From the NCBI GenBank assembly GCA_006226345.1, contig SBHD01000116.1, positions 1 through 35,394 on the forward strand: a stretch of DNA of 35,394 nucleotides. Direction: 5' to 3'. Positions 1 to 6,666 of this stretch are shown piece after piece. Origin of the DNA: Bacteroidota bacterium (lineage in GTDB: Bacteria; Bacteroidota; Bacteroidia; Chitinophagales; Saprospiraceae). The number at the start of each line of letters is the position of its first letter. Positions within the stretch are counted from its first letter, which is position 1. The translations under genes and the position numbers were made by a program. The notes below the pieces were generated by a model, which did no database searches, was not told the origin of the DNA, and was given only the letters and a program-made list of their open reading frames with translations.

Positions 1-63
1 AATGTTGTCTTTACCGACAAATCATCATTGGAATTTGCAATAAAAGATAGTGTTTGTTCATAG
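1..63 (+). CDS. possible 3' end of a gene cut by the window edge
   Basis: Frame 1 stays open for 20 codons from the first base and stops with TAG at 61-63. A strong rho-independent terminator follows only 19 bases later, which is what the end of a plus-strand gene would look like. The visible peptide is too short to assign to a family, and an open stretch of this length can occur by chance. The main support is the position of the terminator. Confidence 0.25.
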   Translation, partial: NVVFTDKSSLEFAIKDSVCS

Positions 64-82
64 TGTTTGTTTTTTGTTTTGT

Positions 83-116
83 CCCTGTCAAGTAGAAATA
101 TTTGACAGGGTTTTTT
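83..116 (+). terminator. rho-independent terminator
   Basis: A perfect 9-bp inverted repeat (CCCTGTCAA at 83-91 with TTGACAGGG at 102-110) has a 10-base loop and is followed by six T residues. It would end a plus-strand transcript entering from the left edge. Confidence 0.8.
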
Positions 117-323
117 CTTTCTGATCCAATGGAGTATGAACTACGGGAGCTCCCCGCCCCGGTACACTGTGGAGGCAAGTATTTGTCTCCCATTGGCAAA
201 AGCGCCCAAAAGCGCCCTGTGTCTCCCGAAATTGAAAAAAAAATTCTGTCGAAGGTGAAATTTTTCACTTTTGGCACGCGTTTGGTTGTTCGTATTGTAG
301 CTTCATACAATAGAAACGGTTTA

Positions 324-357
324 GTGAAAAAGCCCGGCGCAAATGCGCGCCGGGCTT
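324..357 (-). terminator. rho-independent terminator after the LamG/CHU_C gene
   Basis: An 11-bp GC-rich stem (AAGCCCGGCGC at 330-340 with its complement at 347-357) has a 6-base loop. Read on the minus strand it is followed by a T run, and it lies about 40 bases after the stop codon of the gene at 396-1616. Confidence 0.8.
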
Positions 358-395
358 CTTCTGTTTTTAGCGTACCGGAGGACCGGTGCCGGTAG

Positions 396-1616
396 TTACC
401 GGAGCAGGGTCAGATTACCTGATTTCACCCGCTCTTCCCCGTCGCATCTGTATCGGAGCCGGTACAGGAAAACCCCGGCATTCAGGGCTTCTCCCTGGAA
501 GGTGCCGTCCCAGGTGTCAAATTCACTTGGAGCATTGAAAACCCGCCCTCCCCAGCGATCGAACACTTCAAACGAAATAAAATCATCCACCGAGTAGGGA
601 TTGCTAATCCCGAACACATCATTACGGCCGGGTGTGCTGCCGGGTGTAAAGGCGTTGGGTATAAAAATCTGGTTACAATCGAGGGTGTCAGGATCAATCA
701 CCTTGATCAGAATGGTATCGGAGGCCATGCAGCCCTGGTAGAAGAAGTCGACCCGGTATGTAGTGGTGATCGTGGGGGTGATGACCGGTTCAGCGATCAT
801 TTCATCAGACACGCCGTTTGTGGGCGACCAGAGGTAATTATCGGTACAGGAAGTTGAGGTATTGATCTGCAGGGAGTTGCCAAGGTAGATCACCGTATCG
901 CCGTTCAGGATGCGATCGGGCATCAGGTCGAGCGCCGTGATATCATCCTGGGAAAGTGCCCGGCTGTAGAACCGGAGTTCATCGATATCACCCCAGTAGG
1001 ACCGGTCGAGCGGACAGATCGGTTCCCCCACCTTAAGAACGGCATTGGAGGTGAGGTCAATCCGGGCGGTAGAACTTTGGGTGTCGGCCAGTTTGCCGTC
1101 CACATAGATCGAGTAATCCTTGTTGCTCCGGGTCAACGTAATGTACTGCCAACAGGAGCGCTGCTTCAGATCAGCAGTAACGGTAGCGAGCAGCGTATCA
1201 TTCTGGCTGATGCCGGAGGAGATCTTTTTACTTTTCGGATTGAAACGCACCCAGAACGCCCGGTTGGTACTACAGTTTTCCTGTTTGGTCATCAGGATCT
1301 GCGATCCTCCAAAGGAAGCAGGCACGGGCGCCGGCTTGAAGTAGAAGCTAACAGAAAAGTCGCTGGTGGTAAAAATATCACTTAGCGGACCGACAAAAAA
1401 GATCGCATCGCCATCGCCATCGAAGGTAATGGCCGAGTCGCGTACCCCGCAGACACAGGAGGCATCGCCGATGAGCGCGCCGCTCGAGCCGTTGCCACTT
1501 TCATCCAGTGCCTTACACTCACTGAAGGAAAAATAGGCCACCAGTTTTTCATTGATGTTTTGCGCGGATAAGGCCGTTTGTACGGCCAGCAGGAGGAATA
1601 AAAGAATAATACGCAT
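396..1616 (-). CDS. secreted LamG-like protein with type B T9SS (CHU_C) domain
   Basis: This 406-residue protein is predicted to be exported and surface-attached or released. Residues 1-19 are a Sec signal peptide ending in LSAQ. Residues about 28-230 resemble a LamG/concanavalin-like lectin fold, with strand patterns such as the YIYVDG-type turn (here YSIYVDGK) and the closing DIDELRFYSRAL motif. A short PKD-like linker follows. Residues 317-406 are a gliding-motility-associated C-terminal domain (CHU_C, type B sorting), seen in IPNAFTP, FEVFDRWGGRVF, WDGTFQG and the terminal GNLTLLR. In this family the C-terminal domain directs export by T9SS. The gene lies 78 bases after ybaB on the same strand and may share its transcript. 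The ligand of the LamG part cannot be deduced. No dedicated PorP/SprF partner is adjacent. Confidence 0.85.
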   Translation of the reverse strand: MRIILLFLLLAVQTALSAQNINEKLVAYFSFSECKALDESGNGSSGALIGDASCVCGVRDSAITFDGDGDAIFFVGPLSDIFTTSDFSVSFYFKPAPVPASFGGSQILMTKQENCSTNRAFWVRFNPKSKKISSGISQNDTLLATVTADLKQRSCWQYITLTRSNKDYSIYVDGKLADTQSSTARIDLTSNAVLKVGEPICPLDRSYWGDIDELRFYSRALSQDDITALDLMPDRILNGDTVIYLGNSLQINTSTSCTDNYLWSPTNGVSDEMIAEPVITPTITTTYRVDFFYQGCMASDTILIKVIDPDTLDCNQIFIPNAFTPGSTPGRNDVFGISNPYSVDDFISFEVFDRWGGRVFNAPSEFDTWDGTFQGEALNAGVFLYRLRYRCDGEERVKSGNLTLLR

Positions 1617-1694
1617 CCGTATGATTTTTAACCAAAACAGTTTTCAGGACAAATAAACGCCGGTGCCGGCCTGAAAGTATGCCAGAACGGGCAC

Positions 1695-2006
1695 TCAGGG
1701 TTTTAAGAATTGATCGAGGCCACCTGGCAGCATGGACTGCAGGCGTTTTTGCGTTTCCGCTGCCGCCCGTTCCCGGGCAAGATCAAGTGCCCGGTTGAGT
1801 GCGACCATCAGGAGGTCTTCCAGTTGCTCCGGATCGGTCAGATCGGCCTTTTCCGGGTCGATCCGTATGTTGTCGATGTGGAGGTCGGCCCCGGCCCGGA
1901 CGGTAATGGCTCCGTCGCCGGCTTCGGCTTCCACAAAGATCCCGGCCAGCTCGCGCTGGAGTGCTTCCTGTTGTTGTTGAATGTTGCCAAACAGATTGTC
2001 AAACAT
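1695..2006 (-). CDS. YbaB/EbfC family nucleoid-associated protein
   Basis: This 103-residue protein matches the small, dimeric YbaB/EbfC DNA-binding family in length and layout. An N-terminal Gln/Glu-rich helix (about residues 1-25) is followed by a short strand region with GDGAITVRAGADLHI and the family-typical segment around DPEQLEDLLMVALNRAL. A C-terminal helix ends in MLPGG. Family members bind DNA and affect nucleoid structure and gene expression. The gene starts 38 bases downstream of the PfkB kinase stop on the same strand, so the two are probably co-transcribed. Recognition of the family is firm; its targets are unknown. Confidence 0.9.
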   Translation of the reverse strand: MFDNLFGNIQQQQEALQRELAGIFVEAEAGDGAITVRAGADLHIDNIRIDPEKADLTDPEQLEDLLMVALNRALDLARERAAAETQKRLQSMLPGGLDQFLKP

Positions 2007-2044
2007 GCGTAGAGATCAGTTGATGAAGGAATAGGGGCTTGCGG

Positions 2045-2959
2045 TCACAATTTAAAATGCACCAGATCGGCAAATTGTTGTATCCGTTTCTGGATGAGTT
2101 CTGGAGATAATTCCTGCAGGCGTTCCACACTGAACTTTTCTACACAGAAGGAAGCCATGGCAGAGCCATAAATTATGGCCCGGCGCATATTTTCCATCGA
2201 CGTGTCACCGGTTTTCGCCAGCCAGCCCATAAAACCACCGGCAAAGGTATCGCCTGCACCGGTCGGATCAGTCACTTCGGGCAGCGGAAGTGCCGGCGCA
2301 TAAAACAGCTCGTCTTCCGAAAACAGCAGAGCACCGTGCTCTCCTTTTTTGATCACCAGGTACTTCGGGCCCATTTCCAGGATCACCCGGGCTGCTTTTA
2401 CCAGGGAAAGTTCACCAGACAACTGCCGGGCTTCCTCATCATTAATGGTGAGCACATCGATCTTCTTCAACACCTCCAATAGGTCGGACATGGCAGTGTC
2501 CATCCAGAAGTTCATGGTGTCCATTGTGATGAGTTTAGGCCGGCGTTTCAATTGCTCCAGTACCCGCAGCTGCACCTGTGGCGTGAGATTGCCCAGCATC
2601 AGGAACTCGGCATGCTGGTAAGGCTCCGGAAGAACGGGGTCAAAGTCGGCCAGCACGTTCAACTGGGTATCCAGGGTGTCGCGGGTGTTCAGGTCACGGT
2701 AATATTTGCCCGACCAGAAAAACGATTTCTCGTTTGGCCGTACCTGCAGGCCATCCAGATCAGCACCGCGGCTTTTCAGAAAGTCCAGCATGTCGACCGG
2801 GAAATCACCGCCAACCACCGAAACGATCCGCACCGGCTGTACAAAGTATGATGCTGCCAGTGCAATATAGGTGCAGGCGCCGCCCACGACCCGCTCAGCC
2901 CTGCCGAACGGCGTTTCAATATTGTCAAATGCGACGGTGCCAACAGCAACTAAACTCAT
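2045..2959 (-). CDS. PfkB family carbohydrate/nucleoside kinase
   Basis: This 304-residue protein is a ribokinase-like (PfkB) sugar kinase, expected to phosphorylate a sugar or nucleoside hydroxyl using ATP in the cytoplasm. The N-terminal substrate-binding glycine region is visible (VVGGACTYIALAASYF, about residues 24-39). The C-terminal PfkB signature DPTGAGDTFAGGF contains the anion-hole GAGD and the catalytic Asp. Length is normal for the family. The substrate cannot be read from the sequence. Adenosine-kinase-like and fructokinase-like enzymes share these motifs, and pseudouridine kinase (PsuK) is also a PfkB enzyme. A psuG gene lies about 1.4 kb away on the other strand, but this is only weak support for a PsuK role. 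It is followed closely by ybaB. Confidence 0.9.
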   Translation of the reverse strand: MSLVAVGTVAFDNIETPFGRAERVVGGACTYIALAASYFVQPVRIVSVVGGDFPVDMLDFLKSRGADLDGLQVRPNEKSFFWSGKYYRDLNTRDTLDTQLNVLADFDPVLPEPYQHAEFLMLGNLTPQVQLRVLEQLKRRPKLITMDTMNFWMDTAMSDLLEVLKKIDVLTINDEEARQLSGELSLVKAARVILEMGPKYLVIKKGEHGALLFSEDELFYAPALPLPEVTDPTGAGDTFAGGFMGWLAKTGDTSMENMRRAIIYGSAMASFCVEKFSVERLQELSPELIQKRIQQFADLVHFKL

Positions 2960-3288
2960 ATTCTAATTTTCTTGTTTGAAGGGATAGGGAAGCGCGCTTT
3001 CCTAAAGGCCCGGCCTTTCGGGTTGCGGCCCGCAAAGATGCGGCTTTCCGGCCAAAAGATGCGGCCCGGAATACAAAAAAGGACGCTGTGCATAACTGCA
3101 GCCTTTCAGTGTCCCCTGCGATACTGTTTTTGAACCAATTGCCCGATGAGATTCAAAAGGCTGTTTGCAGGCGCTCCATATCGAAGCCGACTGCATTAAA
3201 CAGAATAAACTGGCAGTTCAGTGAAAAACGGAGTGCTCAGATATCGCCCTGACCAGAAACCTGATCCTGCCATCCGGATTGGGGCATC
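2960..3288. other. intergenic region upstream of the PfkB kinase
   Basis: No convincing gene is seen. It contains a short direct repeat AAAGATGCGGC at 3034-3044 and 3055-3065. The reverse complement of the first copy includes CATCTTTG (3033-3040), one base off the TAnnTTTG -7 box, so it may belong to the kinase promoter. No clear -33 element is present. Confidence 0.4.
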
Positions 3289-3897
3289 TCAGGGTCGAAA
3301 CCCCAATAGCCGGGCATATGGCCGCATTCCCAGACGCATGACTTTTTGGACCGGTATGGGTGGCCCGGCGATGTAGTTGTCAAACCAATCGTGCAGAACA
3401 GATAATTGCAGCAGCAACCGAAGCGTCTTGAACCCTGATTTGCTGTCCATAATGGCATATATCTTCGTCAGGCAATAGGCAAACTTAACATTGACATAGT
3501 CTGTGTCTTTTTCACAGGTTATCTCAACTTCCTGATCACTGGGGTTGGAGAAAGTATGAAAATGACCTTTTGGCAAAACCAACCTGTCCCCGGACTTCAC
3601 TTTGCCATTTATCCCGTCAATTTTCATTGTCAGCGTGCCCTTTGTAACAGTGCCGGTTTCATCCATGGTTAAATGGATATGCTCGGGAGGCCCCGGACAT
3701 CCGGGATCCAATGTGATCCTGCTGTATAGTTTTTCTCCTTCCAGTCGAATGACCGTTTGTGTGACGCCCTCTGCCTTACTGGTGAAGACTTGTCCCACTT
3801 TAAAATAATCCTGCAGGTCCGGATATTTGATAGGGCTCAGGAGGTCATACACAACAGGTATCAAAAGTGCAATCAATAAAATGATCAAAAGGCTCAT
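3289..3897 (-). CDS. membrane-anchored cupin domain protein
   Basis: This 202-residue protein starts with one hydrophobic segment (residues about 2-20), likely an uncleaved anchor. A single cupin barrel follows. Cupin motif 1 is visible as the HIH pair with the downstream Glu in the segment PPEHIHLTMDETG, and motif 2 as PKGHFHTFSNP. The two His of motif 1, the Glu and the His of motif 2 are the usual metal ligands, so metal binding is likely. The C-terminal 75 residues, rich in Leu and Phe and ending in RPYARLLGFRP, lie outside the cupin fold and may contact the membrane. The reaction is unknown. It stands alone, 329 bases from the kinase gene and downstream of tRNA-Asn on the same strand. 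Confidence 0.8.
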   Translation of the reverse strand: MSLLIILLIALLIPVVYDLLSPIKYPDLQDYFKVGQVFTSKAEGVTQTVIRLEGEKLYSRITLDPGCPGPPEHIHLTMDETGTVTKGTLTMKIDGINGKVKSGDRLVLPKGHFHTFSNPSDQEVEITCEKDTDYVNVKFAYCLTKIYAIMDSKSGFKTLRLLLQLSVLHDWFDNYIAGPPIPVQKVMRLGMRPYARLLGFRP

Positions 3898-4222
3898 AGT
3901 TGCTCAAAAGTTGCTCTTTAATGGGCATGCATCTGCCCTTGCCGAACTTCAAGGTATGTAAATTATCATTCCCCCAAGCTGTTAGATGCTATTTACCTAT
4001 CCATTCAACTGACGAGCGGTTTGATGGTGCTTCCAGTGTATATTACCTCCTGAAAAGATCATGGAGGGCAAACAGGTTGGCACAAAGGCCCAACAGAGAA
4101 AATGGAGTGTGATCAGGCAGGTCGGATTGTTTCAATTCAGATCGAAACGATCGCTTATCCGGTCATGCTTCGGATAGAAACAAAAAAACCCCAGCGAATG
4201 CTGAGGTTTCTTTGCAGAGTTG
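3898..4222. other. intergenic region between cupin gene and tRNA-Asn
   Basis: The open frames here look spurious, and one runs antisense through the tRNA. Besides the tRNA terminator, an imperfect inverted repeat is seen: GATTGTTTC at 4125-4133 with GAAACGATC at 4144-4152, one G-T mismatch. Its role is unknown. Confidence 0.4.
4182..4209 (-). terminator. terminator after tRNA-Asn
   Basis: A 10-bp stem with one C-A mismatch (4186-4195 with 4200-4209) and a 4-base loop is followed on the minus strand by seven T residues. It lies 13 bases past the tRNA 3' end. Confidence 0.75.
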
Positions 4223-4296
4223 CGCCTCATCAAGGACTTGAACCTTGGACCTACGGATTAACAGTCCGCCGCTCTAACCAACTGAGCTAATGAGGC
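4223..4296 (-). tRNA. tRNA-Asn (anticodon GTT)
   Basis: The minus strand folds into a full cloverleaf. The acceptor stem is GCCTCAT with ATGAGGC, the D arm is GCTCAGTTGGTTAGAGC, and the anticodon loop CTGTTAA on a 5-bp stem gives anticodon GTT. The T arm is CAAGG-TTCAAGT-CCTTG with G as discriminator base. The length is 74 bases, and CCA is not encoded (CAA follows). It has its own promoter and terminator, so it is a single-gene transcript. Confidence 0.97.
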
Positions 4297-4313
4297 TTTT
4301 TTCAAAAGCGGGG

Positions 4314-4344
4314 CAAAGGTAAATCGAGTTTTAGGTAAAAGCAA
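4314..4344 (-). promoter_or_regulatory. Bacteroidota-type promoter for tRNA-Asn
   Basis: On the minus strand TACCTTTG (4314-4321) matches the TAnnTTTG -7 box exactly. A TTG (4342-4344) lies 20 bases upstream, as expected for the -33 element. The tRNA 5' end is 17 bases downstream of the -7 box. Confidence 0.75.
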
Positions 4345-4363
4345 CAGATGCTGCGAAAAAAAT

Positions 4364-4371
4364 TAGTTTTG
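4364..4371 (+). promoter_or_regulatory. candidate -7 box for psuG
   Basis: TAGTTTTG matches TAnnTTTG and lies 31 bases before the psuG ATG. No good -33 TTTG was found at the expected distance, so this is tentative. It would be divergent from the tRNA-Asn promoter. Confidence 0.4.
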
Positions 4372-4402
4372 CTGATCAAAAAATTAACACACCCCGTTTG
4401 AT

Positions 4403-5326
4403 ATGCAACAGTTCCTTTCCCTGACACCGGAGGTTGAGGCGGCTATCCGGCAAAATAAACCGGTAGTGGCCCTGGAAAGCACGATCATTGCCCACGGCAT
4501 GCCTTACCCCCAAAATATCGAAACGGCATTGCGGGTGGAGGCCACGGTGCGGGAGGCCGGCGCTGTACCGGCTACCTGCGCCGTACTGGACGGTCGTTTT
4601 CGTGCCGGTCTGCTTCCGGAAGAAATGGAACACCTGGGGCATGCCGGAAACACCGTGCCCAAAGCCAGCCGGCGGGACCTTCCCTATCTGCTCAGCCGGG
4701 GACTGGACGGAGCGACAACCGTGGCGGCTACGATGATCATCGCCCAAAAAGCCGGTATTCGTCTCTTTGCCACCGGGGGTATCGGTGGGGTGCATCGGGG
4801 TGCTGCCGAAACCATGGATATCTCGGCCGATCTGCAGGAGCTGGCCCGAACAGACGTTGCCGTTGTATGCGCCGGCGCTAAAAGTATCCTGGATCTGGGA
4901 CTTACCCTCGAATACCTCGAAACGCACGGCGTGCCTGTATTGGGCTACCAGACGTCCGAGTTTCCGGCCTTCTACACCCGCAGTAGCGGCCTTTCGGTCG
5001 ACTACCGCCTGGACACACCGGAAGCCATTGCTCAATTGCTCCGGGCAAAGTGGGCTGCAGGCCTGTCCGGAGGCGTGGTGGTTGCCAATCCGGTGCCCGG
5101 GCAATATCAACTCGATCCCGGTATCATGGAGCAGGCCATTGAACAGGCGCTGGCAACTGCCCGCGATCAACAGATCAAGGGAAAGGCGATCACTCCCTTC
5201 CTGCTGGCGCAGGTAAAACAGCTGACCGGTGGCGATAGCCTGGCATCTAATATTGAGCTGGTGTGCCATAACGCCCGTCTGGCGGCTCTGTGTGCAGTCG
5301 CCTTATGTGGCGAACCGCCGGTGTAG
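4403..5326 (+). CDS. psuG: pseudouridine-5'-phosphate glycosidase
   Basis: The enzyme cleaves the C-C glycosidic bond of pseudouridine 5'-phosphate to uracil and ribose 5-phosphate, in pseudouridine salvage. The 307-residue length matches the family (about 300-312). Conserved segments are ALESTIIAHGMPYPQN (Glu25), NTVPKASRRDLP (Lys87), the glycine-rich FATGGIGGVHRGA, and CAGAKSILD. Lys160 of CAGAK aligns with the Schiff-base lysine of Escherichia coli PsuG (Lys166). A PsuK-type kinase is usually a neighbour or fusion partner. Here no such gene is adjacent; the only PfkB kinase in the window is at 2045-2959 on the opposite strand. The enzyme is expected to be cytoplasmic. Confidence 0.95.
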   Translation: MQQFLSLTPEVEAAIRQNKPVVALESTIIAHGMPYPQNIETALRVEATVREAGAVPATCAVLDGRFRAGLLPEEMEHLGHAGNTVPKASRRDLPYLLSRGLDGATTVAATMIIAQKAGIRLFATGGIGGVHRGAAETMDISADLQELARTDVAVVCAGAKSILDLGLTLEYLETHGVPVLGYQTSEFPAFYTRSSGLSVDYRLDTPEAIAQLLRAKWAAGLSGGVVVANPVPGQYQLDPGIMEQAIEQALATARDQQIKGKAITPFLLAQVKQLTGGDSLASNIELVCHNARLAALCAVALCGEPPV

Positions 5327-5561
5327 GCGGGACCGTTTTCATGTATGCGATCCGCATGCTCCGCACTTCCTGCACAAAAAAAAGCCCCCCCGGCGACATT
5401 TCGCGGAGAGGCCATCCCAAAAACCAATTGTTAAAGACATCTATTCTTTACACCACAGAACAGGTTGGGACATACAGGGCGCTCGACTGTCCGGAACTCC
5501 GGCAGCATGACTGGCTACATTTCCGGCCGGGAAGGCAGGCTGTAGCGGGTAGCCCGGCAGT

Positions 5562-6515
5562 TTAGTTCTGCTGGTATATATCCGTGTTTTCGACCGGTAC
5601 GCGCGGTTTTTTACGTTCGAAACCATACGCTACCGTGAATTCGTGCGATCCGCTGTTGTATTGCTGGAAAGGACCGAACGAAACGTCGTAGGAATAAAAG
5701 AGGTTGAAATTGTTGTAACGCGTACCCAACAGGAAGGCCAGCGAGCCGCCTGTATTGGGCCGGTAGGTCAGACCGGCGATCAATTTGTCCTCCAGGAACC
5801 GCCCTTGCAGGTTCAGGTCAACCTGAAACGGTACATCGCGTACGTTGCGAATGGCAATTGACGGTACCAGTTTAAAGTTCTGACTGGGTACATCCACAAT
5901 GGCGCCCAACTGAAAAATGTAGTATTGAACGCCGGCGCCACTCTCCGAACCCGGATCATCGAGCGGGATCTCGTCCAGACGTGCACGGATAGCAGTAGGC
6001 AACACCAGGCTGGCAAAAACCCGGTCGTCAAACAACAGGTGTGCGCCAAAGGAAGATGTAAAGAGGCGCTGGCCGTCAACAGAACCTTCCAGCACACCGT
6101 CGTTCGGGTCGACAATCGGGTTGTTCAGGACATCTCCGGAAACCCGGCGACGCAGGAACTCCGTGGTCAGGCCCAGGCCGATCTTGGCACGCTGTACCTG
6201 AAACCGGAATGCGTAGCTGCCCTGAATACGGGTAACGGTTTGTTCACCGATCTTTTCGGCAAATACACTACCGCCCAGCCCGAGTTTGTCACCGATCGGG
6301 CCGTTGTACATAACGGTGTAGGTTGATGGCGAGCCCGGGAAACCGGTCCAGCTACTGCGTGCATTGGCGAGAAAAAGGTAGTTGTTATCAAAACCCGTTA
6401 CGCCGGGGTTGATCAGGTTGGGGAAGACCTGGTACTGGGAATAGACCGCTTGTTCCTGTGCCATGGCGGCGATAACAAACAGGCCAAATATGAGGGTAGA
6501 TAAAATCTTTTTCAT
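5562..6515 (-). CDS. PorP/SprF family type IX secretion outer-membrane protein
   Basis: This 317-residue protein starts with a signal peptide (residues 1-19, ending AMAQ). It continues with the PorP/SprF hallmark region, QAVYSQYQVFPNLINPG followed by the segment around ANARSSWTGFPGSP. The remainder alternates short hydrophobic stretches with turns, as expected for an outer-membrane beta-barrel, and ends with an aromatic-rich strand near SHEFTVAYGF. In Flavobacterium johnsoniae, SprF is needed for export of the adhesin SprB, which carries a type B sorting domain. Here the gene lies 151 bases downstream of a SprB-repeat protein with the same kind of domain. It is therefore probably the dedicated partner of that cargo rather than the core PorP, which is an inference from position. 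Confidence 0.9.
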   Translation of the reverse strand: MKKILSTLIFGLFVIAAMAQEQAVYSQYQVFPNLINPGVTGFDNNYLFLANARSSWTGFPGSPSTYTVMYNGPIGDKLGLGGSVFAEKIGEQTVTRIQGSYAFRFQVQRAKIGLGLTTEFLRRRVSGDVLNNPIVDPNDGVLEGSVDGQRLFTSSFGAHLLFDDRVFASLVLPTAIRARLDEIPLDDPGSESGAGVQYYIFQLGAIVDVPSQNFKLVPSIAIRNVRDVPFQVDLNLQGRFLEDKLIAGLTYRPNTGGSLAFLLGTRYNNFNLFYSYDVSFGPFQQYNSGSHEFTVAYGFERKKPRVPVENTDIYQQN

Positions 6516-6666
6516 AGTAATCGATAACTGGGAGTGGGTTGAAAGTTTGCTGGGAGCAAAAGGATAGATTGAACTGATTTATAGTTTCGAATATATTACA
6601 AAAAATTTGCCAATTTATTCGAGCCAGTTGTTTTATCCATCCTTTTGCCCGCTGCTGTGAAGTTTT

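Larger units (their letters stand above)
64..395. other. intergenic region with two terminators
   Basis: This stretch lies between the putative left-edge gene end and the LamG/CHU_C gene on the minus strand. It holds a plus-strand terminator at 83-116 and a minus-strand terminator at 324-357. The short reading frames here look random, and I see no RNA gene between the hairpins. Confidence 0.6.

Noticed and set aside
3034-3065. The repeated AAAGATGCGGC as a possible start of a repeat array.
   Set aside because: Only two copies are present at a 21-base step and no further units follow, so it is not a CRISPR or a tandem repeat array.
3900-4112. A plus-strand frame of 70 codons between the cupin gene and the tRNA.
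   Set aside because: No recognisable domain, no promoter or suitable composition, and it overlaps no conserved feature; it looks like a chance frame.
4102-4290. A plus-strand frame of 62 codons ending in the segment GLEPWTYGLTVRRSNQLS.
   Set aside because: It runs antisense through the tRNA-Asn gene, and this kind of peptide is a well-known artefact of translating the complement of a tRNA.
4376-5269. A 297-codon minus-strand frame opposite psuG.
   Set aside because: It lies entirely antisense to a firmly identified enzyme gene, and its translation is rich in Gly, His, Arg and Gln without any domain.
5327-5561. A possible terminator or small gene between psuG and the PorP/SprF gene.
   Set aside because: The poly-A and poly-C runs near 5376-5391 form no stable stem with a T run, and the short frames have no support.
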